Below are positions 23,639 through 35,244 of a stretch of 64,000 nt of DNA, piece after piece. The notes beneath the pieces were generated by a model, which was not told the DNA's origin, searched no databases, and saw only the letters and a program-made list of their open reading frames with translations. The stretch's first letter is position 1. Every line of letters starts with the position of its first letter. The position numbers were made by a program, and so were the translations under genes. The DNA is from Meloidogyne chitwoodi (Eukaryota; Nematoda; Chromadorea; Rhabditida; Meloidogynidae): positions 1,116,001 through 1,180,000 of the forward strand of contig JACZZP010000005.1 in NCBI GenBank assembly GCA_015183035.1. Reading direction: 5' to 3'.

Positions 23639-25885
23639 ATGTTACGTCTACAATACAGATATTTGTCGAGGAAAGTGAAATGTTCATTGTTAAGGTTGAA
23701 TTTTGAGGTTTTCATAATATTGTCACTTCTTAACATTTTCAGTAGTGGATCTTTTCCTTCAAATTTAAATTTATGTAGCGCTTTGACTTTACGCTTCTCA
23801 TCAAGCAAGAAAGGATTTGATGATGTACAACGAACTGTTAAAAGACTTCGAAAAGAATTAGAAATACAACATCAACAAGACCCAGACGAACACAAGGTTT
23901 CTTTTTAAACTTTACTATGTTTAATATAATTCCTATAAAATTTTCCATTTTTAGGAATTACTTCCTAAACCCTCATTTAGTACGTGGGTTGTTGACTATC
24001 TAAAAAATCCTAAAAAACTTGGACACGCAATCTGGGAATTTATACTTCATACTTACCATGGTTTACGTCTATTTTGTTTGGAGGTTTGGATTAGTTTTAA
24101 ATACTTACGAAAATTGCGTCGACGATCACTAACTCGTAGAGAGAGAAATCAGGTTCATTTGATTATTTTGCTAAAATTATATTCGATTCTCTATTGTAAT
24201 ATTTAAAAGCCAATTGAGTTATTTGACTCCGACGTATGAAAAATTTTTCCCCATGTTTAAATTAAATTTTTTAATATCTATACTGAAAAATTAAACTTTC
24301 TTTTAAAAAATTTTAAAATTCTAAAATTTCTAAGCTCTTTACGACTCTTGCTGATACTTTACGCCTGGGACCATTTATGGTATTTATAATTGTGCCATTT
24401 ATGGATTTTCTCATTCCATTTTATATAAAATTTTTTCCTCAAATGTTGCCTTCCACTTTTCATGGTTTTGTTAAAGAGGTTTATTTGTTTTTTTAACTTA
24501 TGTATTATTAATTATTTCTTTAGAATGAAAATAATATGAGACAATTTAAAGTCAAATTAAAAGCAGCAAAATTTCTTCGAGATACTTTGGATGAAATTAC
24601 TGAAATTAATGAGAAAAAGAGTGAAGCAATTAAGGATAAATCCAAAGCCTTTGAATTTTCACAATTTATAGAAAAGGTTTTTTCATCTTTTAATTTCTTT
24701 TATTTTATATTTTTAAGGTTAGAGAACAGGATGTTGGCTATGTGACTAATGCAGATTTATTTAAATTTATCAAATTATTTGAGGATGAATTAACATTAGA
24801 TAATTTAAATGATTCTCAATTGCAAGCTTTGTGTCGTCTCTTGGGAATTGCTAGGATCGGCACAAAGGAAATATTACGTTTTCGACTTCAGAGGAAACTA
24901 AAAGAATTACAAGCTGATGACAGGGTAAACTAATCTTTCTTACATTATTTATATATTGAAATTTGAATTTTATGATATGCTTTCCGATAATTCGTTTTTT
25001 AGATTTGTGATTTCAAATTATTTGTTAACTATATAACTAATCTAAAAAAGGATTTACTCATCTTTTACAATTAACTTTTTTATCTTAAGTTGATTGCCGC
25101 TGAGGGTGGAGTTGAAATGTTATCCATAGATGAGCTCCAAGTGGCAAATAAAGCAAGAGGAATGCGTGTTTTTGGACTTAGTGAAAAGAAGTTAAAGAAT
25201 CAGGTTTTTTTATAAGCTTGGGGTATTTTTGTTTTTTTGTTGCTAATTTAAGTTTGTACCAAAAATAACCTTATATTTAAAATTTATAAATTTTATATAT
25301 GTAAGTAAAAGAATTACATTAATTTTTAAGCTCAAGCAGTGGTTAGAATTATCATTAGATGACAAAGTGCCTCCATCACTTTTGCTGTTATCCCGTGCTA
25401 TGTTCTTTCCTGAAGAGCTTAATTTCACAGAAAGATTACGTTCAATTATTGCCTCTCTTCCAGAAGAAATTGGAGAACATACAACGTTAAAATTAAAAGA
25501 ACTTGAAGGAATTACTGATCCAAAAACTAAAATTGAAGTTTTGAGAGGCATCGAGTTGTCTTTAAAAGAGGAGAAACTTGATGAAATTCAGCGTGCTAAA
25601 GACGCTGAAGCAGCTCTTGAATTGAAAGAACAACAGAAAAAGGCTGAAACTGAAATTGAATTAGAACAGAAACAACAGAAAAAATTGGAAAGTACAAAAG
25701 AGGAAACTTCTAATGATCAAACACTTGAGGAAATGACCAATAGAAACGAGTTTGAAATTAAAGATGAACAACAAAATAAAAATGATTCTGCTTCATTTCA
25801 AAATAATATTAATGATGTGATAGAGAAAGAAATAAAAATGACAACACAGAAAGCTAAGAATGAATCAAAATCAGTGTCGTTGTGA
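23639..25885 (+). CDS. letm-1: LETM1-type mitochondrial cation/proton exchanger
   Basis: A 542-residue inner-mitochondrial-membrane protein required for K+/H+ (and reported Ca2+/H+) exchange and mitochondrial shape. Exons: 23639-23896, 23955-24152, 24335-24478, 24524-24676, 24718-24924, 25090-25203 and 25331-25885. The basic, Ser-rich N-terminus fits a mitochondrial import signal. The membrane segment [20 protein letters not shown] is followed by [11 protein letters not shown], the LETM1 signature. The ribosome-binding-like region contains [20 protein letters not shown] and [20 protein letters not shown],  then [20 protein letters not shown]. The C-terminal 150 residues are a Glu/Gln/Lys-rich coiled coil. 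SMARCE1 starts 190 bp later on the same strand. Confidence 0.93.
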
Positions 25886-26074
25886 TATTTGTTAGATTAA
25901 GAATTATATTCTAGGTTGATAAATATTGATATATTTTTTTAAAAAGAATTATTAAATGTTTAAAAAATTAATTAATTTACTTTTATTATTTCAATACTTA
26001 TAAATATTTTGATCTTTTTATTTTGTTTAAATTTGTTTCCAGTTTTAAATTAATTTTTTTCTCCAATTTGTCTA

Positions 26075-27434
26075 ATGTATCGTTCAACTCCTCATCGTAA
26101 CCAGGTCTGAATAAAAAAGTTTAAATATATTTTTGGATTTTTAGGATTCAGTCCTTCGTCCTCCGAGGATGCCCGATCGTCCTTTGGTTCCATATATGCG
26201 TTATAGCAAAAAAGTCTGGCCAGAAGTGCGAGCAGAAAATCCAGACAGCCCACTTTGGGATTTTGGTAGAATAATTGGTCAGCTTTGGAATAATTTATCT
26301 CCCACCGAGAAATTGGTTTATCAACAGGAATATGAAGCGGAAAAAGTTTTTAAATAGAAGTTTTATTTTTAGATGCAAATTTTTATCTTTAGATTGAGTA
26401 TGAGAAGGCTGTGAAGAGTTACAATGCCGCTTACGCCCAATATATGGCATCCAAAAGTCGTGTTAAAGGACAGCAATTGGACAAAGGAGGAGGTGGTAAT
26501 ATCAATAACACTTCTAATAAGCGACCAATGCCAGAAACGAATGTTCTCAATGGTATATTTATTCAACCTGTTGACGAAGAAGACCCATTAGAGATGGCTG
26601 GGAAGAGAATGGCTGCAATTCGTTATGGTCCGTAAGTGATCTAGCTGACCTTGGTTTAGGATTTTAAAAAAATAAAGTAAAAGCTAAGCCATAGCAACGA
26701 ATAACCTCCTTTTTTAAACTAAATTTTACTTGTTTATTTCTCTTGTGTATAATTTACTCTTTAAGTATTATCAATATATAATTTTACTTTGAGATTGGAT
26801 CATTACTTATCTGTAAATCATCAAAATTATGAACAGTTTTTTTGTTTTAGATAGAAATAATCGCTTAATGGCTGAGTTATTCTCATCTAACTATATGCCA
26901 GATCCTCGGACCTTTGTTCCACAACAAAAAATTGAACATTTTCGCAAGCAAGGTCAGTCTCTTGAACAACATCAAAACAAATTGAACGATGAATTAGCAA
27001 AATTGGAAGAAATTTTCAATCAAAGAAAAAGTGCAATAGAAGAAGTATCCGAAGCTCATTCAGAGAATATGAAAAGATTATGCCAGGATAAACTTCACTT
27101 AGACCAAGAAAGATACAATAAAATTGCTGAAGAATACGGAGAAAATTTATTGACAGGTTGGAGACTTTTCGAGCAAAAACAGGCAGCAATTCAGGCTAAA
27201 TTAGGTCTCTTTTTTTGAAGAATAAATTTTAAATTGTTTTTTTAAGATGCTGATAAACGAGCTAATCCAATACTAAATGATTTAATTATTTGTAAAACAC
27301 CTCCTTCTCAAACAACAAATGAGGAAAAGACTGACAATGAACGAGAAGAGGAAAATAATGAGCAGCAGCAAAATTCAAATAATTATGATCCTATTAATAA
27401 CAATGAGACAAATGATGAGAGTAAAATTGATTAA
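26075..27434 (+). CDS. SMARCE1/BAF57-type SWI/SNF subunit (HMG box)
   Basis: A 335-residue nuclear protein, the HMG-box subunit of the SWI/SNF chromatin-remodelling complex. Exons: 26075-26104, 26145-26345, 26393-26627, 26851-27204 and 27247-27434. The HMG box covers about residues 20-85 (PLVPYMRYSKKVWPEV, LWDFGRIIGQLWNNLSPTEK, YQQEYEAEK). It is followed by the BAF57-specific RNNRLMAELFSSNYMPDPR and a coiled coil. The third exon uses the donor G|GTCCGT at 26628, which alone joins in frame to DRNNRLMAE; the nearby GTAAGT would give a stop. The acidic Asn/Gln/Glu-rich tail is typical. The next gene's gap is filled by a transposon (27616-28137). Confidence 0.93.
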
Positions 27435-27615
27435 TTTAATTGACTGATTGTATATATTTTTACTAATTTAATTTTTCCTAATTTAAAAATATTAATTTTC
27501 ATAACTTTTCAATTTTTTGATTATTTTTTTGTATTTTATTTAATATAACAATTATCCAGTAACATTATTTCTACTGTTAACTTATAATTATCTAAATAGG
27601 TTCTCTAAAATATTT

Positions 27616-28137
27616 GGTACTTTTCTGTTATGGGCACAAATGGTCGCAAGTTTTTGTCTGCAAAAAATTTAATATTTTTTTCAAAAAGGATTATTTTTAA
27701 AAATTATTTATCTGCATGAGTTTTTGAAGAATCTAACCAGGTATCAGTACGAACACCTTTTTGGCCATGGTATGAACTGTAACGCCACATAGGGATAGGT
27801 TTTTCAAGCTCAAACGGAACCATTCTATTACCACAACAAACTCGTTCCTTATTTAGAATTCCACAATTTTGAAGAAATTTTGCTGCATGGGTCTCATCAG
27901 GTATTTCAGAAAGCAATTTTTTATAATTGTAACTCATTTTGTAAAATTAGAATTTTATAGATTCAAAAAACTTAACACCTTTTATATACAAAAAAATTAT
28001 AAATAATCTTTATAATATTTGTGGAAGCTATGCTCATGCAGATAAATAATTTTTAAAAATAATCCTTTTTGAAAAAAATATTAAATTTTTTTCAGACAAA
28101 AACTTGCGGACATTTGTGCCCATAACGGAAAAGTACC
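27616..28137. mobile_element. Mini-Merlin DNA transposon with 8-bp target duplication
   Basis: A 522-bp element with arms of about 100 bp that start GGTACTTTTCTGTTATGGGC and end with GCCCATAACGGAAAAGTACC. It is flanked by a perfect 8-bp duplication AAATATTT (27608-27615 and 28138-28145). It encodes a small ORF related to the N-terminal zinc ribbon of IS1016-like/Merlin transposases (separate entry) but no catalytic domain. It sits in the spacer between SMARCE1 and the tRNA methyltransferase gene. Confidence 0.85.
27704..27937 (-). pseudogene. Truncated Merlin transposase N-terminal (zinc-ribbon) ORF
   Basis: A 77-codon ORF inside the element at 27616-28137. It keeps the pattern of an IS1016/Merlin transposase start: AKFLQNCGILNKERVCCGNR, then PMWRYSSYHGQKGVRTDTWL and DSSK. 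In relatives the zinc ribbon reads CxxCG near the first block and WRC..C in the second; here only CCG remains and WRC has become WRY. Metal binding is therefore probably lost, and no DDE catalytic part follows. The stop codon lies in the inverted arm. It may be a relic of internal deletion. Confidence 0.7.
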
Positions 28138-28362
28138 AAATATTTTATTCCTATAGCAACATTATTTAAATAATACAAATATTATTTCTAAATTTTTGTC
28201 TGTTTACTATTTTTTCTGATTTATTTCCACGGCAACTGGTGAAAGACTTCAGTGTTATATTAATGTATTTTCAACGTTTCTTTTTTTTATGTTTCGATTT
28301 AAGTACAATTTTCACATGGATAGACTTTAATATTTTTAATTTCCATTATATTATTTACTAAA

Positions 28363-30114
28363 ATGGAATTTACTCGTCTTGAGGAATATTATGTGCGTGG
28401 GGCATATAATGATTTAAATTATATAAATAAATGTCAAGGAAAATTGTCATTTGTCTCAAATATTTTTAAAAAAATGTCACCTAATTCTTTAATTTTGGAC
28501 ATTGGTAGGCTTAATTATTTACTATTCTTTTTTAATTTTGAGATAATTCCCGGATATAATATAACTGCTGGTAACCAAATAATTGGAAGAGATAGAAAAT
28601 ATTAAGATATTATCTTTGTTTATTGTGCAAATAATTGAAACATTTATTTAAGGTTGTGGTGAACATATCCATTCTCGCAATGATTGTTTCACAGTAGGGA
28701 TAGATATTTGTTTAAAATCTGAAAGAAATAAAAAATCTATAAATTCTAATTTGCTACTCTCAAATATTATGTATTTACCTTTTAGGTAATTTTTAAAGGT
28801 AAAAAAATTTAATAATTTACTAATTTTAGAAAAGGTGTTTTTGATATTATTTTGCTTATTTCCATTTTACATCACATCCCAGTTGAAGTATGTAAATTTT
28901 TGATTATTTTCTTTTAAAAATTTTATCTGTTTTCTATAAATAAATTATTGGTCAAACTTTTATGGATTATCTTATAATAAAGTATTTTACATGTTTAACA
29001 CAATTCCACAATAAAATCTAAATTATTTAACAATAAATAAGATAAACTCAGAAATAAAATTATTTTTAAGAAAAGAAGAATTAATTGTATTAGAAAATGT
29101 TTATCATTGACATTACCAAAATTATCAAATATTTTAATCGTAGTTTGGGCAAAAGAACAACGACAATTAATTGAATTTCCTTCAGAAGATGTAAATATAT
29201 GTTAAAAATAATATTTTTAATTTTTAAAAAATTAGGTACTTGTTCCTTACAATTTAGAAGATATTTGGAGAAAAGGTTTTTTTAAATTAATTTATAAAGA
29301 AAAAGTTATTTTTAAGGATATTCGAGAGAAATTCCTTTTAATAAATTTAATACAAAAGAGCAACGAATAATTTTGGTAAAAAATTATTAAAATATAATTA
29401 ATTAAATATATATTTTAATTGTAAAGAATTCATTACCAATTTATGTTATATCTACTAATAAATATTTTTGTTGTTTTAAATTAATAAATATTATTAATAA
29501 TAATTTATATCAATCTTTAATTTTATATGAGGAAAGAATTAAAAAAACTTTTAAATATTTTATTGAAAGACTTTTAAATATTAGTAGAGAAATTGGAATA
29601 AAAACTGTTAATATTTGTAAGTTTATTTTTTTAAATAAAAAATAATTTAAAAAAAATTAATTTTAATTTATTTTTTAATTTATTTAAGGGAAAAATCGAA
29701 ATCTTTTATTTATACCAGAATTGGAAAAATTTGTTATAAAATTAACAGAATCAATATTTAGTGAGGTATTTGTTCAAATAGGTTTATTACAAACAAAAGT
29801 CCTTAAGTAAGTTTATTATTTTAATAAAAATCTGACAAAATTGTATTTTACATTAAAAACATTATTTTCTTTTCTTTTTTTCGTTAAATGATGTTAAGGA
29901 GTGGAATATATTTATTTTTAAAAATCTGAATAAATAATAATATTTTTATTAATTTTATTATTTATTTAGATATCGTTACTACCATGTTTTTCAATTTAGA
30001 GAATTGGAAAATTTATTTGAGAAAATTTCATTAATAGACCCTTATTTAAAACTTTTAATAGAAAAAAGTGAATATGAACAAGGAAATTGGTGTATTTATG
30101 TTAATAAAATTTAA
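28363..30114 (+). CDS. TRM9/ALKBH8-type tRNA wobble-uridine methyltransferase
   Basis: A 334-residue SAM-dependent methyltransferase expected to methylate 5-carboxymethyluridine at tRNA position 34. Exons: 28363-28504, 28653-28785, 28830-28887, 29071-29190, 29236-29275, 29317-29375, 29427-29616, 29689-29806 and 29970-30114. SAM-binding motif I is LILDIGCGEH, followed by GIDIC, NIMYLPFRKGVFDIILLISI with HHIP, and ILIVVWAKEQRQ. The end KYRYYHVFQFRELENL and YEQGNWCIYVNK is the characteristic TRM9/ALKBH8 C-terminus. There is no AlkB dioxygenase or RRM domain, so it is the stand-alone form. An insertion of about 60 residues (from NSLPIYVIST) before the C-terminal part is lineage-specific. It ends 86 bp from a convergent gene. 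Confidence 0.88.
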
Positions 30115-30200
30115 ATAAATATTAATTATTTTATTAAAAAATAATTAATTTAATAAATAAATTATTGTTTTCTCTTAAATTCTTTTTATTTCATCAATTT

Positions 30201-30716
30201 TTAAATATTTTTTCCATTATTATTTTTCTCTTTGTTAGAATTAATTAAATATTTGTTGTCGTTTTTTATAATTTTATTTATTTCTTTATTTTCATTCTTT
30301 TGAGCATTTTCATTTTGAACTTTTTTGTCATTATTAAAATGAAACTTAAAAAAAATTATTTTACTAAATTATAAATATTTCAATAAATATTTATTAATTA
30401 AATTGAGTTTTCCTTTCGTCTTTCTTTTAATTAACAAAAAATTAATTATCTAAATTACACTATTAAAGACAATTAAAATGGAAAAATTCCCAATTCAAAA
30501 TTATTTGAATTATTAAATATAGGTAATTAAATTTATTAATTTAATATTATTTACTTTTAAACGTTCCAAAGGATTTGATCTTTTAAATTTATAAAGAGCT
30601 TTTGTAGGTCTTTTCCATTGTTGTTCACGCTTAACTGCCATAGAATCTTTTGCTTCTAATAATGAATTACAAAACCATTTTGTACGATTTTGATTTTGTT
30701 GTCTTCTATTTTCCAT
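30201..30716 (-). CDS. Small basic hypothetical protein
   Basis: Two exons (30716-30555 and 30344-30201) give 101 in-frame residues. The first is Arg/Lys/Gln-rich (MENRRQQNQNRTKWFCNSLL, KALYKFKRSNPLERLK); the second is Asn/Lys/Glu-rich low complexity. No signal peptide, membrane helix or known domain is visible. It converges with the tRNA methyltransferase gene. The first exon looks truly coding; the second is less certain. Confidence 0.5.
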
Positions 30717-31232
30717 ATATAAAAATAAAAAACTTTAGAAAATATATAAATAAAAATTTTTAAAGAAAATAATTTATTTAAAAAAATATTTCGAGGATTT
30801 TATTTGAACTTTCAAAAATTTAATAATATGACTACTAATTTATAATTAATTTAAATATTATTTAATTAAATGACAATCAATGAAAAAATATTCTAAATTA
30901 TATTTAATAATTTCAAATTATTTTAACAAAAATATTTTAAATTAAAATAATATTTTTAAATAAGGAAAATATTTTTTATTTTTTTAAATAATTTATTTAT
31001 CAATAAATTTATAAAATAATAAAAACATTTTAACATTTTTTTAAAAAAAAAAGAAAATGGCTGACTAAGAAAAATCCTTAGGAGTGTTTTTATTGTTAAA
31101 AAGAAAGAAATAATTATTGAATCATAAAAATTTTTTATTAAAAAAAATTATCATAAATATTAAAATAAATTGAATTCTTAGAATGACAAAACAATTATTT
31201 AATTTTTAAAATTAAAAAAGAAAATTAAATTT
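30717..31232. other. A+T-rich spacer
   Basis: Between the 5' end of the small basic gene and the 3' end of the next minus-strand gene. No ORF, repeat or RNA gene is visible. Confidence 0.4.
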
Positions 31233-32623
31233 TTATTCAGCTTTTTGTCCATCTCCAGAACTAGAGCAACTAAAAGCAGACATTTGACTATTTCGGCCAC
31301 TTTCTGTTTCATTCTAAATAAATAAAAATTCTAATTTAAAACTAAATAAATTTAACTGATTGGGAAAGAATTTGAGAATTTTTTCGAGAAGAAAAATCAT
31401 ATAAAAGTGATAATGATGGAGTATATGAATTTTGACGTTCAAAACTTTTTAGTAATAAATCAGGAGGATCACCACAAATTGGTGAAGGTAAATGTTCACT
31501 AATTACAATTTCAGGAATAAAAGAACCTGATGATCTAAAAAATAAATAAAATTAAATTTTAATTATTTTTAAAAAAACTTACTGTACAGAATTTGTACGA
31601 GCAATATTTGATGTATTACAATTTAATAAAATATGTGGTGAATTTTTCCAAAGTTTTGCATTATTTCCTCTACAAAGCCAAGCTGTGACCTTTAAATTTA
31701 AAATAAATAAATATTAATTTATATATAATTATTATACTTTCTTTTTTGCTTTTCTTAATCGTTTTTTCTGGCGTTGTTGAATATCTAATTCTTCTCTAAA
31801 TCTCATTGCATCAAGAAGAGTTTCTACCTAAAAAATGAAAAAATAAATAAATTTTTAAATAATTTAATTTTGACATTAGTAAAACTTTAAATATTTAAAC
31901 AAAAAAATAAAAAATAATTTATTTGATAAAGGTTTGTAATTATTTTATTTTAACTTTTAAAAAATACTTCAACAGTAGAACATGAACGGCGAATAGATCT
32001 AATCATTAAAAGAAGTATAACTGATGAAAACTTAAAAGAAATAGTATAATTATAAATATTATAATTTAAAAACCATTAATAAAATAGAAATTGTATAAAT
32101 CATTCGACCAATATCTGAATGAAATGCTAAAGATGAAATTTCTTCAATTTTTTGTTGTTTTTCAATTTGTTCATTTTCATTTATAAAAATAATTTTAAAT
32201 AAATTTTTTTTAATTTTTTAAACTTACTTTATACAAAATTGTTCTAATTGAGAAAAACATGAACAAATAACATTTTGTTTTTTATTATTATCCATTATTA
32301 TATTTGAATTGTTTAATTGTTGAACTAGGTCTAAATAAAATAAAAAATAAATTTCATTTAAAAATATCTTTTTTTTTCTTAATCTCTAACTAAATTTTTC
32401 AGTAAGATTTTGTTCCTAAATTTAATTTATTTCAGTCATTTACATAAGCTAACAATAAAAATTTTAGTCTCAAAAAAAGAAACTATCGTCCAATATAGTA
32501 CTATTAATTAAATTAAAAAATAATTAATTAATTTATTTATTAACCTTTAGGAAATAGAATATTATGTAAAAGTTCAGAATCTAACTGTTCAATTGTTTGG
32601 ATAGATATACTTTGCTGTTTCAT
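31233..32623 (-). CDS. Unknown single-pass membrane protein; one intron with AT acceptor
   Basis: I do not recognise the family. Eight exons (32623-32545, 32330-32228, 32182-32074, 32030-31968, 31827-31738, 31689-31583, 31534-31357, 31313-31233) give 269 in-frame residues. An N-terminal part with a coiled-coil tendency (EQIEKQQKIEE) precedes one hydrophobic helix (TISILLMFSSVILLLMI), then a strongly basic stretch (QQRQKKRLRKAKKK) and a Ser-rich tail. This suggests a bitopic protein with a cytosolic basic segment. Intron 2 has no AG: the frame is kept only if it ends ...TTTTTAT at 32183, where other introns have TTTTTAG. Confidence 0.6.
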
Positions 32624-33301
32624 GGCAACAAGAGGTCTTTTTGAAATGAGAACACTTTTTAATATTAAAATTTAATGCCTAGTTTTATAAAAAGTAAAAA
32701 AAGGGAATAAAATAAAAATCGATTAAAAAAGGATTTATTTTTAAATGAAGAAAGAAAATTATTAATTTAAAAATTTTTAAAATTATTTTTTAAAATAAAA
32801 CTTTTGGTTATTAAATTTTCATCCATAGATTTCATTAATAAGAATTTTTTCCTTAACAGTCTCCAACTATTCCAGCCATAAATGCAAAAGAAAGAAGAGA
32901 TAATAGTACTACTTAATAAATGAAGATAAGAAAGAAAAGTATTTCCGACATCTATCTAGTTAAATTTTATTTCGGAAGCGCAGATTTTTTTAAATCTGGA
33001 GAGAAATTTTCGAAAATCCACCGAGAGGTATATTCAGGAGAGAATTTTCCATACACATTCGAAATTTCGTTTTTCAGATAATATATTTTAAAATTTTATT
33101 TTTTATATTGAAATTTAAGTCGATAGTTTTTGAAAGATCTACTATTTTTTGACAAGAATTGGTTAAAGCATTTTGTCATATATTGGCCTTATTATCATTT
33201 TATACATGACGTTTTATCGTAAATCCAGAGTTTATGTTTCAAAATAAAGCTTAAAGATTAAAAGGAATTGTATAAGAATTTATATTTTGATTATTTATAA
33301 C
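32624..33301. other. 5' flank of the membrane-protein gene
   Basis: Upstream DNA of the minus-strand gene, up to the first inserted element. A short block at 32960-33080 with repeated GAGAGAATTTTCC/GAGAAATTTTCG is slightly richer in G+C. No gene is visible. Confidence 0.4.
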
Positions 33302-33941
33302 TAAGGGGCGGATTTTTAGTCAAAATAAAATTGCAAAATAGTCGCCTAAAATAGTCACTAAAAATCCAAAATAGTCACCAAAATAGTCACAAAAAAGTCA
33401 CAAAAAATCAAGTTTAAAATACAAAAATGTGTATAAAAAAAATTTTTTTAATCTAAATAAGGTCAAAACAAAAAATACTAGTCATTTTTTTGTCATTTTT
33501 TAAATTATAAACGCAGATTAAATATTTCTCAAAATTGGCTTAGTAAAGCATTCGTTTCTTATGAAAAAATGTCAGTAAGCGACAAAGTGACAAAATGTCA
33601 CAAAGAAAAAATTGACAAAATGCCAGATAAATTTTTTTTTATTTTTAAGAAAAGTTGAAAGAAAAATTGAAAAATTGTTTAAACTTAAGAAGTTTTCCAA
33701 CTTTTTATAAATTTTTCTGATTTTTAGGCATAAATATCTTGAAAAAGCACAAAAAAGTCAAAAATAATACCAAAAAGTCTAAAATAGTCAAAAAGTTATA
33801 AAAAGTCTAAAATAGTCCAAAATAGTCAAATAAAAGTCGTTCAATACTCTTCCAACCGAGCTAAAAACACGTTTTTTGAACGTTTTACGTTATGCCAATG
33901 TCGCAAAAAAAAAAGTCATTTGACTAAAAATCCGCCCCTTA
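33302..33941. mobile_element. hAT-like MITE rich in AAAATAGTCA units
   Basis: A 640-bp element with inverted ends TAAGGGGCGGATTTTTAGTC and GACTAAAAATCCGCCCCTTA. It is flanked by a perfect 8-bp duplication TTTATAAC (33294-33301 and 33942-33949). Both subterminal regions hold many AAAATAGTCA or AAAAAGTCA copies, the usual place for transposase-binding repeats in hAT elements. No transposase ORF is present. Confidence 0.82.
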
Positions 33942-34078
33942 TTTATAACTCTGAGTTTCTTAGGTACAGAGAATAAACCCTTAATTCTCAAGTGTTTATA
34001 GATCTAAAGATTTAGTTAAGATAGAAGAAAAGGAATTCTAGTAATAAATAAATTTAGAAATTCTTTTCCACTCGATAC

Positions 34079-35062
34079 TAGAGTTAGGCAAAATCGCATT
34101 TGCAGGATCCTGCAACAGGACTTGATTTTGAAAATCTTTACAGGACAGGATCCGGCAGGATTAGTCCTGTAAATCCTGTAATTTTGCATATCCTGTTATT
34201 TTATTTACAGGATCCTGTACAGGATTACAGGATTTACCCCAAAAATAATCGAAAAATGTTCTAACATATAAATCCTTTGTTTAAATGCTAAAAATAAGAT
34301 AAACATTATTAAAATTTGGAAATAAATAAGTCTAATTTATGTTGGGAATTGAATTATGCAAGAAAATTAACATCTCGGCAGTATCTGGTGAAAGATATTG
34401 TAAATTTTCGGTTCATCTCAAGGAACCGCCAACCTTAGTATCTCGGGTTAGGTATTCGGAATGGATAAATTTTCAAAATTTCAGGTTTTGGGTTATTTTC
34501 AGCGCCGCAGGCGAAATTTTTGAAAATTTATTGCATCTAGTTGCTAAAAATTCACCTTTCCAGCACTGCAGAGGAAAATTTGACCTTTATTTTTGATATA
34601 AAAAATTTTAAAACGAAAGCAAAATAAACAAAAGAACGAATTGCTTACTAAAATCTGTATGTTTTAAACGAGTCGAACCTTCATCCAGAAAACCAAATAT
34701 TTGCATTTTATCCACTTAACCACACGTGGATTGTTGAAAAGCCAATTAAAATGTAAATAAATCTTTCATACTTTCTCTTCTCCACAGAAAGAGAGTCAAA
34801 GAAATCAAAGAGAAAGAAAAAAGCAAGAGAGAGTACAACGAGAGAAGAAAGGAAGAAAATAGTAGTATTTGGTGAATCTCTCCAATCCTGAAAATGCAAA
34901 AAAAAATCACAGGATCCTGTAACAGGATTTGGTTTTAAAAAATTTTACAGGACAGGATTTACAGGACTAGTCCTGTAAAATCCTGTTAATCCTAAAAATA
35001 ACAGGATTTTGCCACAGGATCCTGTAAAATCCTGCCAAGATCCTGTCCTGCGCCGTACACTA
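34079..35062. mobile_element. TCCTGT/ACAGGA-repeat TIR element with tRNA-like centre
   Basis: A 984-bp element with related ends: TAGAGTTAGGC on the left, and the complement TAGTGTACGGC on the right. Flanks CTCGATAC (34071-34078) and CTCGAGAT (35063-35070) agree at 6 of 8 positions. Both subterminal regions are dense in CAGGATCCTG, TCCTGT and ACAGGA. The centre has a pol III A/B box pair on the minus strand (separate entry) and a block, TTTCAGCGCCGCAGGC, shared with the 5164-6168 element. Its right end lies about 200 bp from the NAPRT start codon. Confidence 0.6.
34668..34737 (-). other. tRNA-like segment with A and B boxes
   Basis: On the minus strand TGGTTAAGTGG (about 34733-34723) matches the pol III A box, and GGTTCGACTC (about 34679-34670) matches the B box, at tRNA-like spacing. 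The flanks do not pair into an acceptor stem, so I read it as a tRNA-derived (SINE-like) or decayed tRNA piece inside the element at 34079-35062. Confidence 0.5.
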
Positions 35063-35244
35063 CTCGAGATTCTAAAATAAAATCCTAATGATCTTGTCTT
35101 AGTTTTCAATTTTATTCTGACCATTCCACCCGTTGGTCTTTCGACCATTTTTAAAATGAAAAAATAAGAAGCAGAAAATGATAGAGTATTAAGAGAATGT
35201 GTAGTGAAATAAATCAACAAATTTCTAAATAATTTACATAACAA

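Noticed and set aside
23706..23742. Possible 37-nt intron in the first LETM1 exon
   Set aside because: GTTTTC...TTTTCAG looks like an intron, but removing it puts TAG in frame; the uninterrupted reading is kept.
34945..35244. 99-codon minus-strand ORF
   Set aside because: Half of it is translated TCCTGT repeat of the element; no family match.
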